This document shows, in pieces, positions 1 to 6,143 of a stretch of 21,736 bases of DNA. Source of the stretch: Nitriliruptoraceae bacterium (GTDB lineage: Bacteria; Actinomycetota; Nitriliruptoria; Nitriliruptorales; Nitriliruptoraceae); the NCBI GenBank assembly GCA_007134165.1, contig SLLJ01000442.1, positions 1 through 21,736 of the forward strand. The letters run 5' to 3'. Each line of letters begins with the position of its first letter. Positions within the stretch are counted from its first letter, which is position 1. The position numbers and the translations under genes are program-made. The notes beneath the pieces are model-generated. The model ran no database searches, was not told the origin of the DNA, and saw nothing but the letters and a program-made list of their open reading frames with translations.

Positions 1-1
1 C

Positions 2-229
2 ACCGTCGACCGGATGATCGCGATGGCGGTGGAGCGCGGCAAGCTCGGCGACCTGATGCTCGACACCCTCGACGGGGCAGGTGCGAACGCGGTCGCCCGG
101 ATGCTGCAACACCTGGAGCGATCGGCCCCCGGTACCGCCCTGCGGGCGATCGAGCCGCTGCGTTCGGTGTTCCTGCGCGGCCTGCTCGCCGTCGTGAATG
201 TCGGCGGCTCGCGCATCCCCGCGCCCTGA
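2..229 (+). CDS. C-terminal fragment of unidentified protein (5' truncated)
   Basis: An open frame enters from the left edge and ends at TGA 227-229, giving 75 visible codons. The visible part is rich in alanine, leucine and arginine and looks largely helical (for example MLQHLERSAP, LRSVFLRGLL), ending in SRIPAP. The first ATG inside the window (14) has no ribosome site, so the gene most likely begins upstream. I do not recognise the family from this tail and assign no function. The coding call rests on the frame being open to the edge and on third positions rich in G and C. The next gene follows on the same strand after 85 bases that hold a possible promoter, so the two need not be co-transcribed. 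Confidence 0.6.
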   Translation, partial: TVDRMIAMAVERGKLGDLMLDTLDGAGANAVARMLQHLERSAPGTALRAIEPLRSVFLRGLLAVVNVGGSRIPAP

Positions 230-258
230 TCGGGCAGGATGCGGCCTCCGCGAGCGCC

Positions 259-289
259 TCGACTCAGGGGGGACCACGCGCGCTACGGT
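259..289 (+). promoter_or_regulatory. Possible promoter of the SRPBCC gene
   Basis: TCGACT (259-264) and TACGGT (284-289) resemble actinobacterial -35 and -10 elements, separated by 19 bases. They lie 25 bases ahead of the ATG at 315. The spacer is longer than the usual 17-18, so this is tentative, but two other candidates in the window (1403-1433 and 1799-1829) have the same 19-base spacing. Confidence 0.3.
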
Positions 290-314
290 TCCTGCAGCGC
301 ACGAGGAGTTGGGG

Positions 315-788
315 ATGGCCGGACAGGTCGTAGTCCATCGCGAGATCTCCGCACCCGCCGAGCGGGTGTGGTCGATGATCTCCGACGTGACCCGGATGGG
401 GGAGTTCTCGCCAGAGAACGTCGGGGCGCGCTGGTTGGGCGGCGCGACCGGACCTGCGCCCGGGGCACGCTTCCGCGGCACCAACCGGCGCGGCTGGCGT
501 CGGTGGAGCACACGGTGCGTGGTGATCGACGCCGACGCGCCCCGCCGGTTCGCGTTCCGGGTCACGGCCGGGGGGCTGGCCGTGGCCGAGTGGCACTACG
601 ACCTCGAGCCGACCGACACCGGCTGCCGGGTCACCGAGACGTTCGTCGACCGTCGAGGCTGGTTGGTGCGCACGGCCGGCCGGCTGCTCACCGGCGTCGA
701 CGACCGCGAGGCCCACAACCGTGCCGGTATGCAGCAGACCCTCGCAGCCCTCGCCGCGGCGGCGCCACAGGCTTCCGGGCCGAAGTGA
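315..788 (+). CDS. SRPBCC (polyketide cyclase/START-like) family protein
   Basis: This 157-residue protein has the layout of the SRPBCC helix-grip fold. It starts with a beta strand and the signature ISAPAERVWSMISDV (residues 11-25), followed by DVTRMGEFSPE, a central set of beta strands (FRGTNRRGW, CVVIDADAPRRFAFRV, WHYDLEP) and a long C-terminal helix (residues 130-150). The family binds hydrophobic ligands in a deep pocket; members include cyclases, lipid carriers and many proteins of unknown role, and nothing here identifies the ligand. The start at ATG 315 is supported by GAGGAG at 303-308, six bases upstream; a longer frame from 198 would overlap the preceding gene and has no better ribosome site. 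There is no signal peptide, so it is probably cytoplasmic. It converges with the HesB-like gene. The family is confident, the function unknown. Confidence 0.85.
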   Translation: MAGQVVVHREISAPAERVWSMISDVTRMGEFSPENVGARWLGGATGPAPGARFRGTNRRGWRRWSTRCVVIDADAPRRFAFRVTAGGLAVAEWHYDLEPTDTGCRVTETFVDRRGWLVRTAGRLLTGVDDREAHNRAGMQQTLAALAAAAPQASGPK

Positions 789-824
789 GTCCCGACCTCC
801 GCGGGTAGGCGCTCGAGGCCCGGG

Positions 825-840
825 TCGGGCAGCTGCCCGA
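825..840. terminator. Perfect 16-bp palindrome between convergent genes
   Basis: TCGGGCAGCTGCCCGA is a perfect inverted repeat with no spacer. As RNA it would form a six-pair stem with an AGCT loop. It lies in the 119-bp gap between the converging SRPBCC and HesB-like genes, the expected place for a bidirectional terminator. No U-run follows, so a protein-binding site is an alternative. Confidence 0.3.
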
Positions 841-881
841 GGACCAGCAGGTTGCCGAAGCGGTGCGGCGCACCCGGGACG

Positions 882-897
882 CAGCCCGGTCGGGCTG
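882..897. terminator. Second short hairpin in the same convergent gap
   Basis: CAGCCCG and CGGGCTG face each other across two bases, effectively a six-pair stem with a GGTC loop. It sits ten bases beyond the stop codon of the minus-strand HesB-like gene (908-910), a fitting position for its 3' end. There is no U-run, so the assignment is weak. Confidence 0.3.
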
Positions 898-907
898 ACC
901 GAGCGGC

Positions 908-1213
908 TCAGCCGGGGTCGGTCGGCTGGCGGACCAGCGCGAGCTGCGCGCCCTCAGGGCTCTGCTGGACGTCGAGGCGGGTGTCAGCGAGGGGTGCGAC
1001 GAGTTCGGGAGCGAGGTAGATCTCGGTCCCGGCCTGCTCGGTGACCTCGTCACCCTCCGCGGGCTGGTCGGTGAACGCCAGCGCCAGCGACCCCTGTCCG
1101 TTGTCGTCGGCGTGGCTGAACACCCGGATTCCGAACGAGTCGGGGACCTCCTGGGCGCTGCGGGCATCCTCGATGAGGCGGACGGCGTCGGTGGTGACCT
1201 CGAAGATGGTCAT
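908..1213 (-). CDS. HesB/IscA-like domain protein lacking cysteines
   Basis: This 101-residue protein has the pattern of the HesB-like (iron-sulfur biosynthesis) domain: an N-terminal strand plus helix (FEVTTDAVRLIEDA), a GIRVFSH strand, LALAFTDQPAEGDEV, then AGTEIYLAPELVAPLADTRLDV, corresponding to the region where IscA proteins carry a structural-loop residue and the LD pair. True A-type Fe-S carriers have three conserved cysteines (one central, a C-terminal CxC); this protein has no cysteine at all, so it cannot be a classical Fe-S carrier. Cysteine-poor members are widespread in actinobacteria and have no established role. The start at ATG 1213 is preceded directly by AGGAG, unusually close, so the true start could differ slightly. 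It diverges from the small gene at 1483 across 269 bases. Confidence 0.8.
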   Translation of the reverse strand: MTIFEVTTDAVRLIEDARSAQEVPDSFGIRVFSHADDNGQGSLALAFTDQPAEGDEVTEQAGTEIYLAPELVAPLADTRLDVQQSPEGAQLALVRQPTDPG

Positions 1214-1402
1214 CTCCTGTGCTCGGGTACCTGGGCGCGTCGACCGTATCGAGGGTGCACCAGCCTCGCCAGGTAGGGCGCCCGAGCGCCGCGATCGGGC
1301 GGGCATCGTCCCTCGACCTGCCCGCAGGCCGGGGGCGCGTGTCCGCTCGACGCACGGTTTGGGCGGGTCGGACGGCGGGCGGCGACCGCCGCTCCGCATC
1401 GG

Positions 1403-1433
1403 TTGGCACGTCGCGGTGGGCTCTGCCTAGGCT
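1403..1433 (+). promoter_or_regulatory. Possible promoter of the small gene at 1483
   Basis: TTGGCA (1403-1408) and TAGGCT (1428-1433) fit -35 and -10 elements with a 19-base spacer. They lie 50 bases ahead of ATG 1483, in the 269-bp divergent gap after the HesB-like gene. I see no gene or strong structure in the rest of that gap (1214-1402). Confidence 0.35.
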
Positions 1434-1482
1434 GAAGGTCCGCTCCGGACCCTGGCGGCCCGCCCGGTCGTCGGAGCCCGCG

Positions 1483-1737
1483 ATGAGCACCACCCCAACA
1501 CCAGACCCAGCTGCTGGTGGCGGCGATGCGTTCTTCGTGGCCGCGCTTGCGCTCGGGCTCGCCCGCTCGGGGCTGCAGTTGCCGGCCTGTCTGAGCGAGC
1601 TCAACGCCGTGGCTGACCGCTCGCTGCTGCACGAGGCCCGCGAGCTCCTGGCCGAACGCAGCCACTACCCCGCTGCGGTCCTGCAGCGGGCGGAGGAGCT
1701 GCTCGAGGCGGCGATCCTGGAGCTCGAAGAGCCGTAG
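1483..1737 (+). CDS. Small helical protein of unknown function (84 aa)
   Basis: The protein has a short Pro/Thr/Gly-rich start (MSTTPTPDPAAGGG) and is then almost entirely predicted helix: FFVAALALGLARSGLQLP, LSELNAVADRSLLHEARELLAE, and VLQRAEELLEAAILELEEP with heptad-like leucines. It has one cysteine (in LPACLSEL) and no signal peptide or clear membrane segment. ATG 1483 is preceded by GGAG (1473-1476) at six bases, a good ribosome site, and a candidate promoter lies just upstream; these and the codon pattern support a real gene. I do not recognise the family. A small helical-bundle or coiled-coil partner is a guess. The next gene, PrsW, appears to have its own promoter. Confidence 0.65.
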   Translation: MSTTPTPDPAAGGGDAFFVAALALGLARSGLQLPACLSELNAVADRSLLHEARELLAERSHYPAAVLQRAEELLEAAILELEEP

Positions 1738-1798
1738 CTGGCCTCAGCCGGGGCCCGCGACCAAGATGGTGGGGGAGGTGACGGCACGGTCCGGGAGG

Positions 1799-1829
1799 TC
1801 GACCTGCTGCTGGAGCACCGGCCTAGACT
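1799..1829 (+). promoter_or_regulatory. Possible promoter of the PrsW gene
   Basis: TCGACC (1799-1804) and TAGACT (1824-1829) are separated by 19 bases and lie about 60 bases ahead of ATG 1889. TAGACT is a good actinobacterial -10. If used, transcription would start near 1836, at the foot of the hairpin at 1834-1855. Confidence 0.4.
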
Positions 1830-1833
1830 CCGC

Positions 1834-1855
1834 GCCACCTCGACGCCGAGGTGGC
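1834..1855 (+). promoter_or_regulatory. Hairpin at the probable 5' end of the PrsW transcript
   Basis: GCCACCTCG (1834-1842) and CGAGGTGGC (1847-1855) pair perfectly over nine bases with a four-base ACGC loop. The hairpin lies five bases after the candidate -10 and 23 bases ahead of the ribosome site (AGGGGA, 1878-1883). It may protect or regulate the transcript's 5' end. A terminator for the upstream small gene is the alternative, but no U-run follows. Confidence 0.4.
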
Positions 1856-1888
1856 ATCCGAGGAGGCGGCGATGCGCAGGGGACCCCG

Positions 1889-3073
1889 ATGAGCGCGGGC
1901 ACGCCGAGCGCGCCGCCACCCCCGCCGGCACCGCTGCCGCCGCCGTCCGGTCCGGCCTTGACACCGCCGCCCGGCTGGTATCCGGACCCGACGGCCGCGG
2001 GCGTCTGGCGGTGGTGGGACGGGCGGCACTGGACCGGCTACCTCCAGCAGGCGGCGCGCCGGCCCCGGCTGCCGGCCTGGCTCAGCCCGCCGGTGCTCGT
2101 GGGTGGGGTGCTGGTCGTGCCGCTGCTCGTCATCGCGCTGTTCACCGCCCCGATCGCCGCGCTGCTGCCGTTGCCCAGCCTGCTGGTCGTGCTGGCGGTC
2201 TTCGTGTGGTTCGACCGCCTCGAGCCCGAACCGTGGCAGGAGCGCATCCACGCGGTGCTGTGGGGCGGGACCATCGCGGTGGTGGGCTCGGCGCTGGTCA
2301 ACGCGGTGGTGTTCGCGCTGGCCGGGGACGTCGCTGGTGCGGTGATCTCCGCCCCGATCATCGAGGAGATGCTCAAGGGTGCCGGGGTCCTCTACGCGGT
2401 GCGGCGCGGCATGGTCGACAGCGTCACCGACGGCATCGTGTACGCGGGGTGGGTCGCGGCAGGCTTCGCAGCGGTCGAGAACGTCGAGTACTTCGTCGCC
2501 GCGGCCGACGAGGGCGCGCTGCTGGCCACGCTGGTGCTGCGTGGGGTGCTCTCGCCCTTTGCCCACCCGCTGTTCACGCTGTGGATCGGGGTGAGCATCG
2601 GGCGGGCCGTGGTCAAGGGGCGCAACCCGGTGGTGGGGGCGCTGCCCGGCCTGCTGCTGGCGATCGTGCTGCACGCGGCCTGGAACGGCGCGACGTTCCT
2701 GGCCGTCGGGGACACCGCCGTGGTCGCCGGTCTGGTCGCGCTGGGCTTTCTCGGGTTGTTCGTGATCACCGCGGTGGTGCTGGTGGTCGGTCGGCTCAAG
2801 GGGCGGCGGCAGCTGGCCGAGCGGGTCCCGGCGGTGGCCCTGCGCTACCAGCTCACCCCCGACGAGGTGCTGGTGTTCTCCGACTGGCGTCGCACCCTGG
2901 CCGTGCGCCGGTCGCTACCACGCAGCGAGCGGCATGCGTTCGACGCCCGGCACGCCGCCATCGCGCGGCTGGTCGCCCTCGAGCGTCGGGCGGGCAGCCA
3001 CGACCCGGGGCTCGAACGTGAGCTCGTGGCCTCGCTGCACGCCGCCCGGGCCGGCCGGCCTCGGAGCGGCTGA
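1889..3073 (+). CDS. PrsW-family intramembrane protease with N-terminal DUF2510 domain
   Basis: This 394-residue membrane protein has three parts. Residues 1-27 are Pro/Ala-rich. Residues 28-50 (PPGWYPDP...WRWWDGRHW) are a DUF2510 domain, a short Trp-rich module common in actinobacterial membrane proteins. Residues 68 to about 325 form a multi-span PrsW domain. Its glutamyl-protease signatures are all present: EEMLK with E159/E160, FAAVENVEYF with E197, HPLFT with H226, and HAAWNG with H262. PrsW of Bacillus cleaves the anti-sigma factor RsiW at site 1; most actinobacterial members have no known substrate, and no anti-sigma factor is visible here. The C-terminal 70 residues are soluble and charged. 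ATG 1889 has AGGGGA five bases upstream. The serine-hydrolase lipoprotein begins 44 bases downstream, so co-transcription is likely. Confidence 0.9.
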   Translation: MSAGTPSAPPPPPAPLPPPSGPALTPPPGWYPDPTAAGVWRWWDGRHWTGYLQQAARRPRLPAWLSPPVLVGGVLVVPLLVIALFTAPIAALLPLPSLLVVLAVFVWFDRLEPEPWQERIHAVLWGGTIAVVGSALVNAVVFALAGDVAGAVISAPIIEEMLKGAGVLYAVRRGMVDSVTDGIVYAGWVAAGFAAVENVEYFVAAADEGALLATLVLRGVLSPFAHPLFTLWIGVSIGRAVVKGRNPVVGALPGLLLAIVLHAAWNGATFLAVGDTAVVAGLVALGFLGLFVITAVVLVVGRLKGRRQLAERVPAVALRYQLTPDEVLVFSDWRRTLAVRRSLPRSERHAFDARHAAIARLVALERRAGSHDPGLERELVASLHAARAGRPRSG

Positions 3074-3117
3074 AGCCCTCCGAGGTCGACGCGACCCCTG
3101 CAACGAGGAGAGACACC

Positions 3118-4272
3118 GTGCGGAGGATCCGCCAGCACCCGTGCTCGCCGATCGTGACACTCGTCGTTCTGGCGCTCACCCTCGCGGCGTGCGCCGACGA
3201 CGAGGCCTTCGAGGGTGACGGTGAGCGCGCGGCGCAGCCGTCGAGCACGGTCGATACCGACCTCGCGGCGCTGCTCGAGGATCACCGCTCCGAGGAGTAT
3301 CCGGGCATGGTGCTGCTCGTCGGTGACCGTGACGAGACCTTCCTCGTGGCGTCGGGCGTCGCTGACCTCGACACCGGAAATGCCCTGCGCACCGACGATC
3401 GCTTCCGTATCGCGAGCACGTCCAAACCGATGGTGGCCGCAGCCCTGTTGACCTTCGTCGACGCGGGCCGGCTCGGTCTCGATGACTCGGCCGCCGACCA
3501 CCTGCCCTCCGGCATCGTCGACCGTCTGGCCAACGCCGACCAGGCCACGGTGCGCCAGCTGCTGCAGATGACCAGTGGCATCCCTGAGTACCTCGACGCG
3601 GACGCCTTCTGGGTCGCAGTCGAGCGGGACCCCGCTCACTTCTGGACGCCGGAGGAGGTGCTCGAGTACGCCGACGGGCTCCCGGCCGAGCACGCGCCCG
3701 GGAGCGGGTTCCACTACAGCAACAGCAACTACGTTCTCGCTCAGCTGATCCTCGAGGAACTCAGCGCTCAGCCCCTCGCGCAGGTGCTGCAGGATGTGGT
3801 GTTCGAACCGGCCGGCATGACCGGGTGTTCCCTCGAGACGGCGGATACCTTCGCGGACGACATGGTTCGCGGCTACGACCTTGGCGTGTCCGGCGACCTC
3901 GTCGACGTCACCGAGATCAACGACGGGGTGGGACTCGGGGACGGTGGGGTGGTGTGCCGGGCTGAGTCCCTGGTGCGCTTCCTGCCCGCGCTCGTCGCTG
4001 GTGAGATCCTCGGCGAGGACACGTTGGCGGCGATGCTCGACGGCGTTCCGGCCGGGTCGGGTGCGATCTACGGGCTGGGAATCGATGTCGATCACGACGA
4101 CGAGTTCGGTCTCACGATCGGACACGACGGTGCCAGCAGCGGGTTCCAGTCGGTGCTGCTCTACGTCCCCGACGATGACCTGAGCGTTGCGGTGCTGACC
4201 AACTCCATGGCTCTAGACCTGCCTCCGGAGCTCCCGGATGAACTGCTCGGTTGGTGGTTCGACCGAGGCTAG
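3118..4272 (+). CDS. Beta-lactamase-fold serine hydrolase, lipoprotein
   Basis: This 384-residue protein belongs to the class C beta-lactamase/D-Ala-D-Ala carboxypeptidase/esterase superfamily. An arginine-bearing start and hydrophobic stretch end in the lipobox LAAC with C25, so it should be a lipid-anchored protein outside the membrane. The catalytic motifs are SxxK (S100-T-S-K103, in RIASTSKP), YxN (Y200-S-N202) and HxG (H336-D-G338), all in family order and spacing. The fold is typical of enzymes acting on cell-wall peptides or small esters; the substrate cannot be read from sequence. GTG 3118 is chosen because GAGGAG (3105-3110) lies seven bases upstream and the signal peptide begins there. 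It follows PrsW by 44 bases. Codon use looks slightly less GC-biased than its neighbours. Confidence 0.9.
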   Translation: MRRIRQHPCSPIVTLVVLALTLAACADDEAFEGDGERAAQPSSTVDTDLAALLEDHRSEEYPGMVLLVGDRDETFLVASGVADLDTGNALRTDDRFRIASTSKPMVAAALLTFVDAGRLGLDDSAADHLPSGIVDRLANADQATVRQLLQMTSGIPEYLDADAFWVAVERDPAHFWTPEEVLEYADGLPAEHAPGSGFHYSNSNYVLAQLILEELSAQPLAQVLQDVVFEPAGMTGCSLETADTFADDMVRGYDLGVSGDLVDVTEINDGVGLGDGGVVCRAESLVRFLPALVAGEILGEDTLAAMLDGVPAGSGAIYGLGIDVDHDDEFGLTIGHDGASSGFQSVLLYVPDDDLSVAVLTNSMALDLPPELPDELLGWWFDRG

Positions 4273-4421
4273 CGCCGGCGCCCGACGACCGATGAACGTC
4301 TCCTGCCCGCCGGAACCAACGACGAAAAGCGCCCGCGCGTGCACGAACGACCACCTATCATTCTCGCACCGATGGGAGCGACGGTCACGTCGATCGGTTC
4401 AATGGCGACAATGGGAGAGCC

Positions 4422-5441
4422 ATGATGAGAGCAGCAGTCGTGCCAGCGTTCGGTGAGCCTCTGCAGATCGAGGATCGTCCGATTCCGTCCCCGGGTCCAC
4501 ACGAGGTCCTCGTGCGGATGGAGGCCTCCGGGTTGTGTCACACCGACATCCATGCCTGGCGCGGGGACTGGCCGGTGAAGCCGACCCCGCCCTTCGTCCC
4601 CGGGCACGAGGGCATCGGCATCGTCGAGGCCCTCGGCTCGGACGTCACCCGCGTGTCTGAGGGCGACCGGGTGGCGATCCCGTGGCTCGCCTCCGCCTGC
4701 GCGAGCTGCGAGCATTGCGTGGCGGGCTGGGAGACGCTGTGCGAGTCCCAGCAGAACTCCGGGTACTCCGTCGACGGCGCGTACGCCGAGCATGCGCTCG
4801 CCGACAGCAACTACGTCGGCATCGTTCCCGACGGGATCAACGCCCTTGAGGCGGCGCCGTTGACCTGCGCCGGTGTCACGACCTACAAGGCGGTCAAGGT
4901 CGTCGGCGTCGGACCCTCGGACCTGGTCGCGGTGTTCGGGATCGGAGGCCTCGGCCACCTCGCGATGCAGTACGCGCAGATCGCGGGAGGCACCGTCGTG
5001 GCCGTCGACCTGGCCGAGGACAAGCTCGATCTCGCGCGGCGGCTCGGGGCGGCATACACGGTCAATGCCCGGGAGCAGGACCCGGTCGAGGTGATCCAGA
5101 GCCTGGGTGGCGCCGATCAGGCGATCTGCCTCGCCGTGTCACCACGGGCTTTCGAGCAGGCGTTCCACTCGCTCAAGCGCGGCGGCAGCCTGGCGATGGT
5201 CGCGCTGCCGGCCGACAACAACATGACGTTGCCGATCTTCGAGACGGTGCTGAAGGGCATCACCGTGATCGGATCGATCGTGGGGACCCGCAACGACCTC
5301 AAGGAGGTCTTCGACCTGCACGCGCAGGGCAAGACCACGGTCGAGTACTCGACCCGCGACCTGGCCACCGTCAACGAGGACTTCGAGTCCGTCGAGTCCG
5401 GCGAGGTCTCGGGTCGGCTGGTGTTCGACTTCACGTCCTGA
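4422..5441 (+). CDS. Zinc-dependent NAD-type alcohol dehydrogenase (MDR family)
   Basis: This 339-residue enzyme is a complete medium-chain zinc alcohol dehydrogenase of the bacterial AdhP/AdhA type, oxidising primary alcohols such as ethanol or reducing the aldehydes. Catalytic-zinc ligands are C39, H62-E63 (in PGHEG) and C149. The structural zinc is bound by C93, C96, C99 and C107 (CASCEHCVAGWETLC). The Rossmann glycines GIGGLG lie at 173-178, and D196 at the end of the second strand favours NAD(H) over NADP(H). The length equals the family norm. ATG occurs twice in a row (4422 and 4425); GGGAG at 4413-4417 fits either, and MRAAVV from 4425 is the more usual family start. A hairpin terminator follows. 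The preceding 149 bases hold no gene; TATCAT (4356-4361) is a possible -10. Confidence 0.93.
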   Translation: MMRAAVVPAFGEPLQIEDRPIPSPGPHEVLVRMEASGLCHTDIHAWRGDWPVKPTPPFVPGHEGIGIVEALGSDVTRVSEGDRVAIPWLASACASCEHCVAGWETLCESQQNSGYSVDGAYAEHALADSNYVGIVPDGINALEAAPLTCAGVTTYKAVKVVGVGPSDLVAVFGIGGLGHLAMQYAQIAGGTVVAVDLAEDKLDLARRLGAAYTVNAREQDPVEVIQSLGGADQAICLAVSPRAFEQAFHSLKRGGSLAMVALPADNNMTLPIFETVLKGITVIGSIVGTRNDLKEVFDLHAQGKTTVEYSTRDLATVNEDFESVESGEVSGRLVFDFTS

Positions 5442-5448
5442 CCTGCTC

Positions 5449-5480
5449 CTGGCCCGCCGGCCGTCCGACCGGCGGGCCAG
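5449..5480. terminator. Bidirectional terminator between alcohol dehydrogenase and DUF3293 gene
   Basis: CTGGCCCGCCGG (5449-5460) and CCGGCGGGCCAG (5469-5480) pair over 12 bases without mismatch around an eight-base loop (CCGTCCGA). It lies eight bases after the dehydrogenase stop and 22 bases beyond the converging DUF3293 stop. There is no long U-run, as is common in GC-rich actinobacteria. Confidence 0.7.
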
Positions 5481-5502
5481 CCCGACCCGCCGGGCATGGG
5501 CG

Positions 5503-5976
5503 TCACCGGACGGTGTCGACCACCCAGCCTTGCAGGTCATCCGCCCGCTCCGGTGCGGTCCACACCACCGCGCGGTGGGTGGCGGTCCACTCGTAGACGG
5601 CCAGTTGCCCATGTCGGGTCGCGAGGTCGAGGAGCGCCTCGCGGTCGGGGTCGACGACGGCGAAGCTCTCCTCGCACCAGCGTCCGTCGGGTGAGCAGCC
5701 CCGAGCGGGAAGGATCCGCGCCGGATCGCCGACCAGGGTCAGCAACTCACGGCGGAGCCGGTCGTTGCGCGAGGCGTTCTCCGGGCCGAGTAGGGGCTGG
5801 CTGCGCGGGTTGGCGGCCGTGATCACATACAGTCGGTCGATGCCGGCGGGGAACTCGCCGTGGCACGCACCCCGCTGCTGAGGGGCGAGTTCGACCCGGC
5901 GTCCGTCCGGCAACTGCAGGTGGAGCACGGTGGCCAGAAAGGCCTCGCGGAGCAGGTCGGTCGACGCAGGTTGCAT
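5503..5976 (-). CDS. DUF3293 domain protein
   Basis: This 157-residue soluble protein carries the pattern I associate with DUF3293: a hydrophobic strand running into ITAANPRSQPL (about residues 52-62), then EN..RNDRLRREL (about 66-78), a middle segment with SPDGRWCEESFAVV, and a C-terminal helix and strand (LATRHGQLAVYEWTA). The domain is widespread in proteobacteria and actinobacteria and has no established biochemical role. ATG 5976 is chosen because AGAGG lies seven bases upstream; an in-frame GTG at 6009 would add 11 residues without family resemblance. It is transcribed away from the diguanylate cyclase gene at 6144 across 167 bases. No regulatory partner or motif indicates what it does. 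Confidence 0.75.
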   Translation of the reverse strand: MQPASTDLLREAFLATVLHLQLPDGRRVELAPQQRGACHGEFPAGIDRLYVITAANPRSQPLLGPENASRNDRLRRELLTLVGDPARILPARGCSPDGRWCEESFAVVDPDREALLDLATRHGQLAVYEWTATHRAVVWTAPERADDLQGWVVDTVR

Positions 5977-6143
5977 GGGCTGGCCTCTGCGCGGGGGGCG
6001 GTGCTCCACCCTACCCGCCGCAGTCGGCCCCGCACCGCATCGCCGAGGTGGATCGCCGTACGGCGGGCTGGCAGACTCCAGCCGGCGGGGTGCGCCTCGC
6101 GCGAGCAGCGGATCGGTCCCTACGAGGGGGAGGGAGGCGTCGG

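Noticed and set aside
3059..3085. CCTCGGA...TCCGAGG inverted repeat after PrsW
   Set aside because: The seven-pair stem includes the end of the coding region and has a 13-base loop and no U-run; too weak to call a terminator between two probably co-transcribed genes.
2845..4125. Minus-strand frame of 426 codons opposite PrsW and the serine hydrolase
   Set aside because: The plus-strand serine hydrolase has all three catalytic motifs and a lipobox; the minus frame has none.
3118..5441. Serine hydrolase and alcohol dehydrogenase as a horizontally acquired segment
   Set aside because: Their codon use seems slightly less GC-biased, but no mobile element, repeat or attachment site borders them and I cannot compute the difference.
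6066..6083. Hairpin GGCTGG-CAGACT-CCAGCC upstream of the diguanylate cyclase
   Set aside because: Six pairs only, in very GC-rich DNA where such inverted repeats are frequent; no other riboswitch-like conservation is visible, and no c-di-GMP riboswitch pattern was recognised.
6048..6143. Longer N-terminus for the diguanylate cyclase from ATG 6048
   Set aside because: The extra 32 residues are arginine-rich noise, and the strongest ribosome site (6129-6137) serves GTG 6144.
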